Part shown: positions 24,521-37,899 of the stretch, piece by piece
Layout: each line of letters starts with the position of its first letter
Numbering within the stretch: position 1 is the stretch's first letter
Assembly: GCF_002288925.2 (NCBI RefSeq)
Contig: NW_022098007.1
Span: 23,236,917-23,300,916 of the forward strand
DNA length: 64,000 bases
Direction: 5' to 3'
From: Delphinapterus leucas
Lineage: Eukaryota; Chordata; Mammalia; Artiodactyla; Monodontidae
Position numbers and translations under genes: made by a program
The notes under the pieces: model-generated
What the model was told of the DNA's origin: nothing
What the model saw: only the letters and a program-made list of their open reading frames with translations
The model's database searches: none

Positions 24521-24973
24521 TCTACGTCTTTATTGGAGTATAATTGCTTTACAATGGTGTGTTAGTTTCCGCTTTATAACACAGTGAATCAGTTATACAT
24601 ATACATATGTTCCCATATCTCTTCCCTCTTGCGTCTCCCTCCCTCCCATCCTCCCTATCCCACCCCTCTAGGTGGTCACAAAGCACCGAGCTGATCTCCC
24701 TGTGCTATGCGGCTGCTTCCCACTAGCTATCTATTTTACGTTTGGTAGTGTACATATGTCCATGCCACTCTCTCACTCTGTCACAGCCTACCCCTCCCCA
24801 TATCCCCAAGTCCACTCTCCAGTAGGTCTGTGTCTTTATTCCCGTCCTACCCCTAGGTTCTTCATGACATTTTTTTTCTTAAATTCCATATATATGTGTT
24901 AGCATACGGTATTTGTCTTTCTCTTTCTGACTTACTTCACTCTGTATGACAGACTCTAGGTCCATCCACCTCC
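24521..24973 (-). mobile_element. 5'-truncated L1 3' end, antisense
   Basis: It opens CTACGTCTTTATTGGAGTAT and stops at TAGGTCCATCCACC. It sits 18 bp past the CHR-2 SINE. A T-rich duplication TTTCTTTTTT lies at 24510-24519 and 24974-24983, low complexity but in the right place. Confidence 0.85.
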
Positions 24974-24983
24974 TTTCTTTTTT

Positions 24984-25499
24984 AATACTTTTTAACATTG
25001 TCATTAGTTTTTATTGCCCTGAATTTGGCAAATGCCTTGTAACTCTTTGTTACTTTATTAGTAAACAGCATGGAATTTCACACCGCTTAGATGAAACATA
25101 TGAAGCAGAGCACAGGTTTCATGATGACAAAAATGTGATGATAAATGAGTTTCTTATATGAATGGGGAACAAGGTCTAAACTTTCTTCACAGAAGTTGCC
25201 TAAACAAACATAAAAACTATGAAGAGTTTTTGCACAAACTGCTAAATAGGCCTTGCTGCTGGTGTTATGCCCTCAGAGATGTAAAAATTTGGTAGATAAA
25301 AGGAAAACTGGTTTAGGAGGAGGGGACTTCTGTGGATAATTTTTGTTCATGAGTTGATTTTCTGTGATGGTGGTGGTGGTGATTTTTTTGTGGAGGTGTT
25401 TTCTTTTGTTTTGCTATGGCGTTCTCAGAATCCTTAGAGGCTGCAGGGATTTTAGAAATCATCCAGAGCAGGAGGTGGCTGTAGGGAATTTTAGAAATC
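24984..25499. other. Unassigned intron sequence
   Basis: It contains a short GGT/TGG microsatellite at about 25365-25382. A near-exact repeat of 28-30 bp (TTTTAGAAATCATC[C/T]AGAG) occurs at 25446-25473 and 25484-25513, the second copy running into the hAT element. Confidence 0.45.
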
Positions 25500-25507
25500 A
25501 TCTAGAG

Positions 25508-26095
25508 CAGGAATCAGCAATCTATGGCCATTGAGCCAAATTCAGTATGCCACCTATGTTTGCAAGGCCTCTGTGCTAAGAATTTTTTTTACATTTGTTA
25601 ATGGTTGGGAAAACAATCAAAAGAAGAATAATTTTTTTGTGACAGATGACAATATGGAATTCAAATTTCAGTGTCTGTAAAATAAGTTTTTTTTGTTTTG
25701 TTTTTTTTGTTTGTTTGTTTTTTGCGGTACGTGGGCCTCTCACTGTTGTGGCCTCTCCCGTTGCGGAGCACAGGCTCCGGACGCGCAGGCTCAGCGGCCA
25801 TGGCTCACAGGCCTAGCCACTCCAGGGCATGTGGGATCTTCCCGGACCGGGGCACGAACCCGTGTCCCCTGCATCGGCAGGCGGACGCTCAACCACTGTG
25901 CCACCAGGGAAGCTCTGTAAATAAAGTTTTATTTGAGCACAGCCACACTCATTCATTTGTGTGGCACAAAAACAGCTGTGGCTGTTTTTGTGCCACAGTG
26001 ACAGAGTTGAGTAGTTGTGACACAGATTATGTGCCTGCAAACTCTAAAATATTTGCTTTCTGGCCCTTTAGAGAAAAAAAATAGCCAATCCCTGT
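25508..26095 (-). mobile_element. hAT-Charlie type DNA transposon relic, split by SINE
   Basis: The left end CAGGAATCAGCAATCTATGG and right end TTTAGAGAAAAAAAATAGCC-AATCCCTG are the decayed inverted termini of a common Charlie-type element. The flanks (ATCTAGAG left, TTCTGGAG right) fit a decayed 8-bp duplication. A CHR-2 SINE (25691-25913) interrupts it. It contains the perfect hairpin at 25961-25996. Confidence 0.78.
25691..25913 (-). mobile_element. CHR-2-like SINE, antisense, inside hAT
   Basis: A T/G-rich tail, GCGGTACGTGGGCCTCTCAC, the CpG-rich body and the tRNA-like head CTCAACCACTGTGCCACCAG. Target duplications TCTGTAAA-TAAGTTTT (17 bp, slightly diverged) lie at 25674-25690 and 25914-25930. 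Confidence 0.93.
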
Positions 26096-26099
26096 TCTG

Positions 26100-27215
26100 G
26101 AGGCATCAAATTTTTTAGCAATATAGTTCAACCTGATGGTTTTGTGGTTTAATGAATGAATACTTAGGTGATGCGAGCTGCCCAAGATCTTTAAGCTATT
26201 TGTTCATTTATTCATTCATTCAACACACATTTATTGAATATCTAACACAATGAAGGAAATCCTTTTATCCTTCAACTTACAGTTGAGAAATATAATTACA
26301 AAATCTAAGAAGTCAGTCTAACATTTTCTCTCCTCTCCCTCTCCCCCTCTTACCCCTGAGGTCCCCCCCACACCTCGCCCATTACTTCCTCTTCTTTTCT
26401 CCATACCCCTCCCCCTACAGCTAGTTTATAAGAAGTTGGGAAGAAAACCAAGTTTAAATAACATTTATTTCAGACTTTTAAACTTTTAAAGTAAGTTAAA
26501 TGTAATTTTAAATTATAAGTTTCTCTTTAAAAATGTATCAAGAGCTTAATTTTAAATGTTTTAGGTTTATAATGATCAGATGATAACAATATTCATGCAT
26601 GACTGTTTGATACTGTTAAGCATTACATGCAACATGGATGGATAATTGTAAACTTAGTTCTGATTCCAAAGCCTCAGGAATGCAGAATATATAATTGACT
26701 CCAAAATCCCTGATGGGTTGACAATTTATAAATTGCTCTTTAATCTCTGTTTATTATTAGGTAATTCTTCAAGTGTTATAAACACTGAACATAACTTGTA
26801 TTATGAAAGCTAACTATTCTAAAAAAGGATGCAATCATATTTAATAATCACTAAAGAGTTATTTAATAGGATTATTTTTAGTAAAATTGAATTTTTACCT
26901 TAAAGGAAAAATGCAACTGTAATGGAATAGGTTTTGATTTTATTAGCCTCCGATGCTTGAATCTTAGTCTCATTTACGTGGAGGTAGTTCTGTCTGCTAG
27001 ATTGATGGTTTTAGTGCTGATAAAATTTTTGTAAATAATAATTGAATGTTTACACAGAGCAAGATATTGTACCTATGCAGTTGTCTATCGAGGATTAATA
27101 TTTTTATTAATTAGTGGACAGATAGTTCTGTTCTAGATAAGAGCATATACATTATTATGCCTGGATGCCACAGATGACTTTTAGGTTCTTCCAGAATTTC
27201 TTCTTGTTTTAGGTA
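26100..27215. other. Mostly unassigned; L2 scrap and pyrimidine tract
   Basis: An L2-like antisense scrap (ATTCATTCATTCAACACACA) lies at about 26205-26270. A C/T-rich stretch runs from 26325 to 26420. The rest was not recognised. Confidence 0.45.
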
Positions 27216-27231
27216 AAATAAAATGACTCTC

Positions 27232-27461
27232 TTACGTTTGTTAGTGTAAGGTAGATAGCTAGTGGGAAGCAGCCGCATGGCACAGGGATATCGGCTCGGT
27301 GCTTTGTGACTGCCTGGAGGGGTGGGATAGGGAGGGTGGGAGGGAGGGAGACACAAGAGGGAAGAGATATGGGAACATATGTATATGTATAACTGATTCA
27401 CTTTGTTATAAAGCAGAAATAAACACACCATTGTAAAGCAATTATACCCCAATAAAGATGT

Positions 27462-27486
<25 letters not shown>
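27232..27486 (+). mobile_element. Short L1 3' end, sense, clear TSD
   Basis: Sense L1 3' UTR (GGAAGCAGCCGCATGGCACA to TACCCCAATAAAGATGTTAA) with an (AAAT)n-rich tail. Target duplication AAATAAAATGACTCTC lies at 27216-27231 and 27487-27502. This is the only young L1 copy in the same orientation as ABCB7, and it brings an AATAAA signal at about 27451-27456. Confidence 0.93.
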
Positions 27487-27494
<8 letters not shown>

Positions 27495-27502
27495 TGACTC
27501 TC

Positions 27503-29780
27503 CAGTGTTTTAACTTACATGCCTTTTCAAATGGACTGGCAGATTGTCATTTTCAGAATACTGCATTTGTATGGTATCTGAACAGTAGTCATGTCTGTTA
27601 TTTTCAGTAATATATGTTTTATTTCTGTGTGTGTCTTTGGAGGGATGGTGTTATAAATAAATTCAGAGGCTAGATTTATTGAAGAAATAAACACAAGCTT
27701 CTCAATTAAGATTTTTAAAATCCAATTAATAACTGCAGCATTTTCATTTCATTCCATAAAAATCACAGAATTTTAGAGTTGAAAGGGACCTTAGAGAGCA
27801 TCTAGGCCAACCCTCTAATTTTCAAATCAAGTTTCAAAGAATTAATCATCTTGTTTTCCATTGTTGCCCTCCTCCATTTAAGTTTTTGTTGTTGTTGTTG
27901 TTGTTTTTGCTATAAACCCCTTCCTTCAGAGTTTTAAAAAGTAGAGTTAATCCCTAACTTACAAATATATGGTGTTTCAGAAGTGTTTGTAAGTCTGTTG
28001 TTTAGAAGTCAGAACATTTTTTTTCCATAGAAACAATATTTTAATTAGTGGTGGGACTAGCCCTCAAAAGGAATTAACACATTATGTGACTGTTGTTTTT
28101 GTTTTTGCTTTTGCAATGAAAGATGTTTTAAATAATCAATGTTGATTTTCTCTGGGGAACAGGAAGGAGATGGCATTGTAGAGGAGCATGTCAGGGGCTT
28201 TCTTTTTATCTGTTATTTCTTAGGTGGGGTAGCGAATACATATTGTGTTCATTATATTGTTTCCTGAACTTTTTATATGCTTGATATAGTTCATAATTTT
28301 ACAATGCTATCTTAGTAATAGAAGTTCAGTTTGAATGTGAACATTTAAAAATTATTTACCTTGAATCCTGATGCATAAGGGAAACATGGTTTGATTAGAG
28401 AAGGATAAAGAGATAGCTAGAAATTTTGAAGGGGTTTTATGGGTACTTTCAAGGGCTTAGATTTTTTGATAAATTACCTTTATTTTGACCAATATCATTT
28501 TAGAAAGTATGTTTTTGCTGTTAATTTAAGTGTGTCACCAACATTTATCTTTTACCTATTGGCCATATATAGGCAACGTTTCGAGAGAGAATAAAGCAGG
28601 TGGATAGTCATTGTGAGATAACTGGGTAAATTTTGAAAGGCAAAGAAGATTAAATTGCATATGCATGTGCAGACATATGCGAGATCTTGCTTGAAATATA
28701 GTTACTTGAACTGGGGGCTTATGAAAAATAGGAAAATGAGGGAGTAAAGCTTGTATGAGGTCTGAATAGGGTGAAAGGCAGTGAGGGAAACAATTGAGTT
28801 AAGCACCAGAAAGGTATCATTGACAGTAGAATGCTTATAGAGGTTTGAGGGTACATGGCATGTTGTAGGAGGTTGGGTTTGGCAAGACAGTGTGCAAATA
28901 GCTATTAGTATTTTTGAAATTTTTATAATTGAGGAATGCCTTATGTATTTACAAGTATACGTAAACAGAAACCGCTACCATTCATTACATTCTAGAAAAC
29001 AACTGAGTTAATTTTCTCAGTAATTTGGTTAGCTTTTTTGTGTGTATGGAGGTTGTTTTTTGGTTGATTTAATTTTTGCTCTTTTGCAGTATACAACATT
29101 GACTTTTATATAATGACATTAATCCATTTGTACAACTCATGTATAGCTTAGCAAAAACCTAAGTATTACCTGCCTTTTGAGAGATTCTTGACCTAAGAAG
29201 CAAATTTTTCTTCACTAAATTGATGGTGCATTTTAGAAGGATGTGTGTCCATTCTACAGATGTCTATTTTTTATTCTGCTTTCTTTCAAATCCACTTCTG
29301 GAATATTACCAAGACAAAAAATTGGCCCAAGAATCCATCACCTGGTTATAAACCTTGGCAAAAGTGATCTTGTGACCAGTGTCTAAATTTAGCATTCACA
29401 TTAAGACTAAAGAGGGAGCACACACAAGGTAGAACATAATAAAATACAGTAAAGAGAGGAGTGTTTGAAAAGTGCATAGAAGCCATTTAAGAAAGCAGTG
29501 GGGTTAAAAACTTCATAGGAGGCCTTCAAAAACAGAGAGAAACCTAGAGAGAAAGAGGGCAGAAAGAAAGTACAATTTGACACTTTTAATGGGTAATATA
29601 ATTTACTTTATATCTGGACCACACATTTAATTTTTACCTTTTTAGGTATGTATTAGAAACATAACCATCTTTCTAATATTGGCTATGGTTTTACTTTTAT
29701 GTATGTTTATGGACAATAAATCTATGAACATTAACTGTCCACTCTGAAACTTCTTCCCTCTTTTTTCTTCTCTTCTGCAG
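27503..29780. other. Unassigned sequence before exon 2
   Basis: A TTG microsatellite lies at about 27885-27906. The part at 27772-27845 resembles the unassigned ancient repeat near 13700. The last 25 bp form the strong polypyrimidine tract of the exon 2 acceptor. No other gene signal. Confidence 0.5.
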
Positions 29781-29858
29781 ATCTCAGAGTCATTAAGACA
29801 TACCACATGGCAGAGACTAGGAAAAGGCAATTCAAGACAGTTATTAGACGCTACAAGG
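29781..29858 (+). CDS. ABCB7: ABCB7 coding exon 2 (partial gene)
   Basis: This 78-nt exon reads as 26 codons in phase 0 and ends in the peptide GNSRQLLDATR. A strong pyrimidine-rich acceptor ending in TTCTGCAG precedes it and a GTAAG donor follows. The peptide pattern (ESL..-TWQRLGKGNS-Q-LDA) matches the human ABCB7 segment that follows exon 1, at the end of the mitochondrial targeting region. From memory, about 8 of 26 residues differ from human, including a Pro to Ser near the start. That is much more divergence than in the next two exons and is expected for a presequence region. ABCB7 is a homodimeric half-transporter of the mitochondrial inner membrane that exports a glutathione-linked sulfur/iron-sulfur intermediate for cytosolic Fe-S assembly. 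Identification is secure from the run of three collinear exons; this exon alone would be weaker. Confidence 0.88.
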
Positions 29859-31870
29859 GTAAGATGAAGCAGACACTTCTACATATAGCTAGGAAAAAGG
29901 TGTAAGCCCTTGGAGCATTTTCCAGTTTATACTACATATTTTATATTTTCCAAATAATTTCCCTTTTTGTTTTTTTTCTAAGTACTGGCAAGATGAATAA
30001 GAAGATATGTTTTTGCTACTGGAAATGGAGAAAGAAATCTTGATATTTTTCTACTCCTGAAGAAATCTGTCTGAATCTCTTGAGATCAATGCCAACTAGA
30101 GTAATGTTTTTAGAAAGCTTTTATAAATGTAATGGCAGCTTGTTTACGCTTAAATTTATCCTGGTAATTTGTATGTGATATATGGAGTGCTGTACATTTT
30201 TCAAGTGATTAAAGTTTCTTTACCTTAGAAGATGTTCAAATATCAGAATATCAAGGGACTGTAAGCTTATTAGAGCCTGTGGGGTAAAGTTATATGAGTT
30301 TACATGTTGATGAGGGTTATTTTTCATTGCTAATGTAAGTGAAAGACGCCTTTAAAAATTCTCAGTGCTTTAAAATGAGACAAATAAATCTCCAAGATAG
30401 AAAGACTAGAAAATTAGAAGACAGTCTAAGTCCTGAGTACTTCCTTTATTTTTTCTTTTTGATTAACAATTATTTGCCATTAAGGTACAAAGCATTGTTC
30501 TAATTTACGCAGAAGCTGTAGAAATGAATTAGATTTTCCATTATTTAAAATTTTAAGTTAAGGTGTTCCATCTTCTCATTGTTTATAACACCACTGTATA
30601 TTTATATTTTAATCTTTTGCTGTTTTGAAGACCTCATTATCTTGTGTGTTATTTACTAGACCCCTTGATGTAACATTGCTCAGTCTTTTAGAGGGAAAAA
30701 AAGTCACAAAGTGACATTGTCACACTAAATATTACCTTTCGATGTTTTCCCTTTCAACATGCTTTAAGATTGTTGATCCAAAAATCAGTAACCCATTTAT
30801 GGCAGTTATGTTTTTGGGTCTCAACTGGTGAGAACAAGAAGGCACTTTTGCTTTCTGTAATTCCATTTTCATAGCTTGGTCCAGAGCTGATAACACTTAG
30901 GATTCAGTATTGATACACGTTTGTGTTTGTAAAAAACTATGCCCTTGTTCATTAATTATGGATTATTATGGCTACTGAAGAAGCATTATTATATCCATGT
31001 AGTTAAGTAATTTTTTGAGGAAACACTTTAAAATTAGTAAGCCTAAATTTTAAGCCTAATCTTTGCTATCTTTTCAACTATTATATTTTCTCAAATGATT
31101 TACTTTTTATATTTTTCTAACCTGAGCAGTAATCTAGGGCCTTTAAAAAATTATAATAGGCAAGATATTTGAATATTTTCAAGACTAGTTGGGAAATTTA
31201 TAGATAGCTTTGTTTTATAAGCTAATTCAACAAGCCCATGTACAAGACACTGTGGTATGGGCCATGGGAGATACAAGGATAAAAGAGACTGTCCCTAATC
31301 TTAAGAATTTACCATATAGTAGTAAAGACAAAACATGTATGCAGATTACTCTAGCATAAGATAGACTGTGAAGAAGTAAATTGTACTTTGTTTCTAAATA
31401 TATATATTTGTAAGCCAGAATAATAAGAAAAAGAATCAGTTATGTAAGATCAACTATATTAAATTGTAAAGCAAAAATGTTATACACATGGAAAGCAGGT
31501 GGGATAGAATTAATTAACTGTATTATATACTTGCCAATGATAGAGTTACGGGCTACACAGTACCTTAGTAGCAAATGACGGTAAGAAAGCTGGTATAAGT
31601 CAAATAGAAGTATATTACAAGTTAAATCTTTTAAACATTAATTTCAAAAACTATTTAGAGAAAGTAACTTCTGTATGAGTAATTTGTTATATCTCAATAT
31701 TCTTTGTATAAATGTATCTGTAAGTTTATTATGAAGGTGTTTTACTTAGCTATGCTAGGCTCAAAGGTGTGCCTCTGAATTTGTTGGGGGGGGACATACA
31801 TTAGATCAGATTTTTAAAGATCTGAAATTCTTGAATAGCTAATGGATGGCTTGGTATCATCTTCAACTAG
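29859..31870 (+). other. ABCB7: ABCB7 intron 2
   Basis: This is a 2,012-bp phase-0 GT-AG intron. It is AT-rich and free of young SINEs or LINEs. The only repeat I could place is an L2-like stretch at about 31205-31320. A G run (nine consecutive G) sits at 31785-31793, about 80 bp before the weak exon 3 acceptor. Confidence 0.9.
31205..31325 (-). repeat. L2 fragment, antisense
   Basis: It resembles antisense L2 (AATTCAACAAGCCCATGTAC, GACACTGTGGTATGGGCCAT, GGAGATACAAGGATAAAAGA). Confidence 0.6.
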
Positions 31871-33265
<1,395 letters not shown>

Positions 33266-33267
33266 AT

Positions 33268-33525
33268 ATGGAGTTGAAGTTAAAAGCCTGAGCTCTGGAG
33301 CCAGACTGCCTAGATTTGAATCTTGGCTCCATCATTTCCTACTGGAATGACCATGAGCAAGATACTTAATCTCTGTATGTATCAGTTTCTTCATCTTTAA
33401 AATGGGGCTGATAATCATAGCAAAGGGGATTTGAATGAGTTAACTCCTCACACCATGCAAAGCTCTTGAATAGTGCCTGTCACACAGTAGGCAGTAAATA
33501 TTAGCTGCTGTTACTGTAATGTGAG
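33268..33525 (+). repeat. MIR SINE, near full length
   Basis: A good MIR match: AAAGCCTGAGCTCTGGAGCC, AGACTGCCTAGATTTGAATC, TTAATCTCTGTATGTATCAG, CTTTAAAATGGGGCTGATAA, and TAGTGCCTGTCACACAGTAG at the 3' end. About 255 bp, sense orientation. Confidence 0.9.
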
Positions 33526-33547
33526 ATTGTTAAGTCCTATACTCTGC

Positions 33548-33690
33548 TGTTGTCCATTCATTTTAAAAGTATGTATTATTGAATACCTGCGTTGTGCGTA
33601 ACTCTATGTTAAGTAAATGGAGATACAGTAATGAGCAAGACACAGTCCCTGCTGTTGAGAAACTTAACAGTTTAGATGGCAGAATATCTA
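33548..33690 (-). repeat. L2 fragment, antisense
   Basis: Antisense L2 3' terminus: CATTCATTTTAAAAGTATGT, GAATACCTGCGTTGTGCGTA, GAGATACAGTAATGAGCAAG, then GTCCCTGCTGTTGAGAAACT. Confidence 0.72.
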
Positions 33691-33699
33691 AACTACCAT

Positions 33700-36600
33700 G
33701 TAGAAGTTTTATCACTGACAAGTTATAGATTTTACCTTATAACCAACTGAAACTTTTACCACTTCACTTTCTATGCATTTCTACTTGTATGTTCTTAAGC
33801 ATTAATAATGCTACTCAGAAGGTATTTAAATCATTTGTTTATCCAATGTGGCTATAGTAAAGGGGTTGTGAAAAAAGAGTGGCGGTTTCAATATTTGGAA
33901 GCTCCTGTTGTTAAAATAGATGAATTAAAGTCTTACTTGTTTTATAATAGAATCTTCAGATTTTTAAAGGATTTTGGAACTTTGCTCCTGCATTTAAACT
34001 TTATTATGTGCCTCTTTGGGAGAAGCATCTGTTATCCTGTGCTCATAATAAAAACACGAATAATGCAGAGCTTAATATAAGGACTGCTTCCTGGACTTTG
34101 CTTGACATGTTCTTTTTTTAATGTTAGAAACATATCCTTATTGATTAGATATATTGCCAGAAGCTAGTAGTATTGAAAGAGAGGTTAGCATTTACTAGAG
34201 CAATCAGAGGCTTTGATATAAATATTGATATAATCAAAGAAGTGAAACAGCAACTTAGCGTATTAAAAAATGGAGGATTGGAGAGAAAATGGAATAATAA
34301 GCCTCCAGGCTTGTTAAAATGAGTGGACACACAGACCAGTGGACAAGAATACCTGTGTGACATGGAGAGGCCATTTTTCAGCTCTGATTACATCCATCAT
34401 CAAGCAGCCTTATGATCTTTATTTGATTTCTCAAATTGACTTCCCTTTGAGATAGAGAATTCACTTAGTGGCCAATGCAAATATCAGTCAACTTGGTAGT
34501 TTTTTAAATTATAAATTATTAAATTGACTGTTGGGTTCAAATCCATCTCATATATAGAATAAGCCATTTTTTTCCTAGGGCCTTTTCGCTGCCAGATAAG
34601 CTCTTCATTGCAGTTTCAGACCAACAGAGCTTAGAAAACAAACTTCGAGGTATAGAGAAAGCAACAATAATTGCAAAGCTTTTCCTGACAATTAATATAT
34701 CTTTCCTCTCCCACCCATAAACTCATATGCTTATATACCCAATAATGTGGGAAAAGTTTTTCTCTTACTTTCTAGATTTTTCCATTAGATATCTACTCAG
34801 ATTTCTTATCTTTTGACCTAGCTTTTATCAAGCCACTGTTATCCCTAACAGTATTGAAGTAGTGGTTAAAATTATTCCTTTAATTGCAGTTAGTTATCTT
34901 TAGCTTGGATTGAAGAGACAGTTCTTTGGATGGCTTGCATATCCTTGAAATTGTGGGCATTTCCAAAGTCTCTGCTAAATTAGTTCTTTAGAGAGAAAAC
35001 ATTCAGCCTATAGCCCACATTTATACAAAACAAATAGCATCCAAAATTTTTTGGTATATTTATTTTCTTCCTCTCCATAAGTTTTGCCCCCAAGTAGTTT
35101 CCTTCTAAACCAATCCCTTGATTCTGTGAGTTAGAACATTTCTTGCTAGTGAAATTTAGAATGTCTCTAAAACCAGAATTCTTATATAAATTCACCTTGC
35201 CAGAAAAGGTGATTCTGCTACCTTTATCAAAAATCTGTTTTTTTTCTTACTCTTTCATTTTCCTATCGAAGCCCAGTGGGCTCCACTCCCTTGAAATGAG
35301 TGGACTTTTGGTAGAAAAAATTGTTCTTGCTTCAGTGCTAAACAGCCTTTTCTGGTGAGAAATATGAAATCACTGACTTGAGAAGCAAAATGTATTCAGT
35401 TTATCAATATACAGTTATCTGTAATATCTGAGAATTCTACCAGGTGAGCTGCTCCAGGTGTGTTTTAATTTTTTACTTGTCCTTTTTGTGCCCTGTCCAC
35501 ATGGTTATTAGCTATAGGTATTCACTTAGAGTACTTATGACTATGAGCAACTGCATCTTTCCCTCAGGTCATGCTGTTAAATTGAGCAGTGCTGCATATA
35601 AGCAGTACAGTTTGTGGCTTTCCAGTTATACACTATTGGGTCAGGTACTTCCAGTGTTACTTTCATGTTTGTTTTTGGCCTACTGTGCTGTTTCAGCTCC
35701 CTGTGTACAAGTAGATATTCCTTTCATTATTTTTTCTTACCTGCCCAGCCTCATAAAGCTTATTAAGCTATATATTAATACCAAATAAATAAATATTTAA
35801 AAATCCATGAAAAGTTGTGATGACTTAATAAATCGAGCATTTAGGTGTTCCTCCTGGAACTTGTCCTCATGTGCTTAAGAATAGTTAATTCATTAATTGA
35901 ATAAATATTTATTGAGCATTGTTTCTAGTATCAAGCAAGTTTCTTCTCTGGTACCTGCTGTTTTCTTTTTGTCCAGCTTGTTTTCACTTACTTTCATCTC
36001 TTCTTTGATAGCTCTCTGATGTCTCCAAACCTTTTCTTCCAAACTCATTTCTAGGGGGAAAAAAATTCAGTACAATTTTGTTATCATTCAAAGATCTTAG
36101 TGAGCCAATTTGAATTCCTTCTTTTGTTACTCTTGTGTTTTTATTATGAATCTAATTGCTTTCCTTTATTATGGCTAGCTAATTCCAGTATATAGTTGAG
36201 ACCTTTCTAAAAACTTTTATTCCTCATACTAACGTAGTAGTAGTTTTACAGTGTAATGGGGCTTAAAATATCAGTTTCATGTTTTGAACTTGAGGCTATC
36301 TAGCTACAGCAAGAAGGCCACATTGTATATGATAGCAGAGGAGGAAAGTAGATTGACTCCTACTTTTACAGGCTTTTTAATATTTCTATAGTGTTCATTT
36401 TAGAGAACTTTTATTATCATGATGTAGTAATCACAGTTATGTTTTTAAAACAACTTCTAAATTTTATGTACTGTGAAAATTATAAAAGTTAAAGAATTTC
36501 ATAAAATTTCATATTTTCTGTTTATGTGTAAGCAAGGCTTAAAGAAAAACTACTATAATATCAACCGTTGATTACTTCAGGGATTTTGACCCTTGAGAAA

Positions 36601-37895
36601 GAACTTTCTTTTCTTAAATCATTGGGTTTTTTTCCCCCTATACTATAATATAATTACTCCTTACATAGTGTGTTTTCAAATAATTCAATTTCTTGTCATC
36701 CTCCTTGATCATTTCCTACGTTTCTCACCTTTTCTTTAAGAATGTGATTTTAAAATGGTGTATATGCTATTTGTATTGCTCAGCCTGAAATGGAAAGATG
36801 AGTTGATGTGAAGATGATATCTGATTCAGCCTTAAGCTGCGACTGGTCTCTTTTCAGCTTTAGATAAGTCTTTTGTCTTTCAGGATTACCATTGGGTGTC
36901 CAGTATGAATTAACTGTGGTGATTTTGAAAGGGGGTATATTATCTTTCAGGATCTGTATTGAGGCCTTCAATTTTATTTTACTCTTGTGCAGCAAGAATA
37001 AGTTGGTTTAAAATACTTTAAAAATGTGCCTCAGCCTCTGAAATGCCTCTTGATTTGGCCTGCTCTTTAAAAAAGACGTTATTTTTCAAACTTTGTAGTT
37101 TATCCAAACTATAACTGAAAGACATGTACTTTACAGCCTAATGGACTCATAATGCACGATTACACAACTTTAGAACCCATTTTGTTAAATGAGGTGGTGA
37201 CATTTTATGCGCTCTTAAGCCAACTAGAATAATTTTTTTGCTCTTAGCCATAACTTCTCTGTGTCCTTATTGAAGAAATTTTGGGGTGTGTTGTAGAAGG
37301 TTTTTGACAAGAGAGAGTGTTTCTAAAGATATGTGGAAACAGGGCCTTTTTGCTATTATTCCCTCAAGAAAAATAAGACAGACGAAACTTGTGAAATGGG
37401 GAAGTAGTTGAAATGTCGCAGTTTGTGTTATAACACATCAAATTATATTTGTTTAGTATTAGTTCAATTGGAAAAGTGAATTTTAAAATTACAGCTTTAT
37501 TCCCTTTTTAAAAATACCCTACCAGTTATGAGAGCTCATATGTGTGAGTGTATGTGTGTATAAAAGAAAGCATTAAGAGCTATACTTTCAGCATTTCATG
37601 TTTTTGCAATCCAGTGTATTTAAAGCAGCTCAAGAAGGTAGTCCTGTTTTCAGTACAATATGAACAGTTTTATTTCTGTTACTGTTTACTCAATAAACTG
37701 AATAAAAGAGACTAGAAAATAGTTTGCTGAGTCTTGGATGAAATAACTATAATATAAAGCTACCCTGTATAATATAATGTGTTGTCCTGGATTTCTTATA
37801 TGTTGACAGTTTCCCCCCATTCTTTGCTGTGCAAATCTACTTGAAATTGTCTAACTTTCCCCCCAAAATGAATTAAATTTTCTTCTTATTATATG
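33700..37895. other. Long repeat-poor stretch of intron 3
   Basis: About 4.2 kb in which I recognised no young repeat, apart from a possible L2 scrap at 35885-35945. The longest open frames (35444-35788, 33808-34080) have no recognisable motif and look like chance frames in AT-rich DNA. Confidence 0.5.
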
Positions 37896-37899
37896 TGAA

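Larger units (their letters stand above)
1..29780 (+). other. ABCB7: ABCB7 intron 1, 3' part
   Basis: Everything upstream of exon 2 is intronic. No exon 1 was found: it should encode a GC-rich mitochondrial presequence starting with Met beside a CpG-island promoter. The only GC-rich tract (19190-20110) is L1 5' UTR. The intron is therefore at least 29.8 kb and its 5' end lies before the window. It is dominated by antisense L1. Confidence 0.8.

Noticed and set aside
27451..27456. AATAAA as an ABCB7 poly(A) site in intron 1
   Set aside because: It is the 3' end signal of the short sense L1 at 27232-27486. Weak premature termination cannot be excluded, but nothing in the sequence supports regular use.
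35444..35788. A 114-aa frame in intron 3 as a hidden gene or extra ABCB7 exon
   Set aside because: It shows no family motif, lacks a clear acceptor/donor pair and would break the phase-0 joining of exons 3 and 4, whose join matches the known protein.
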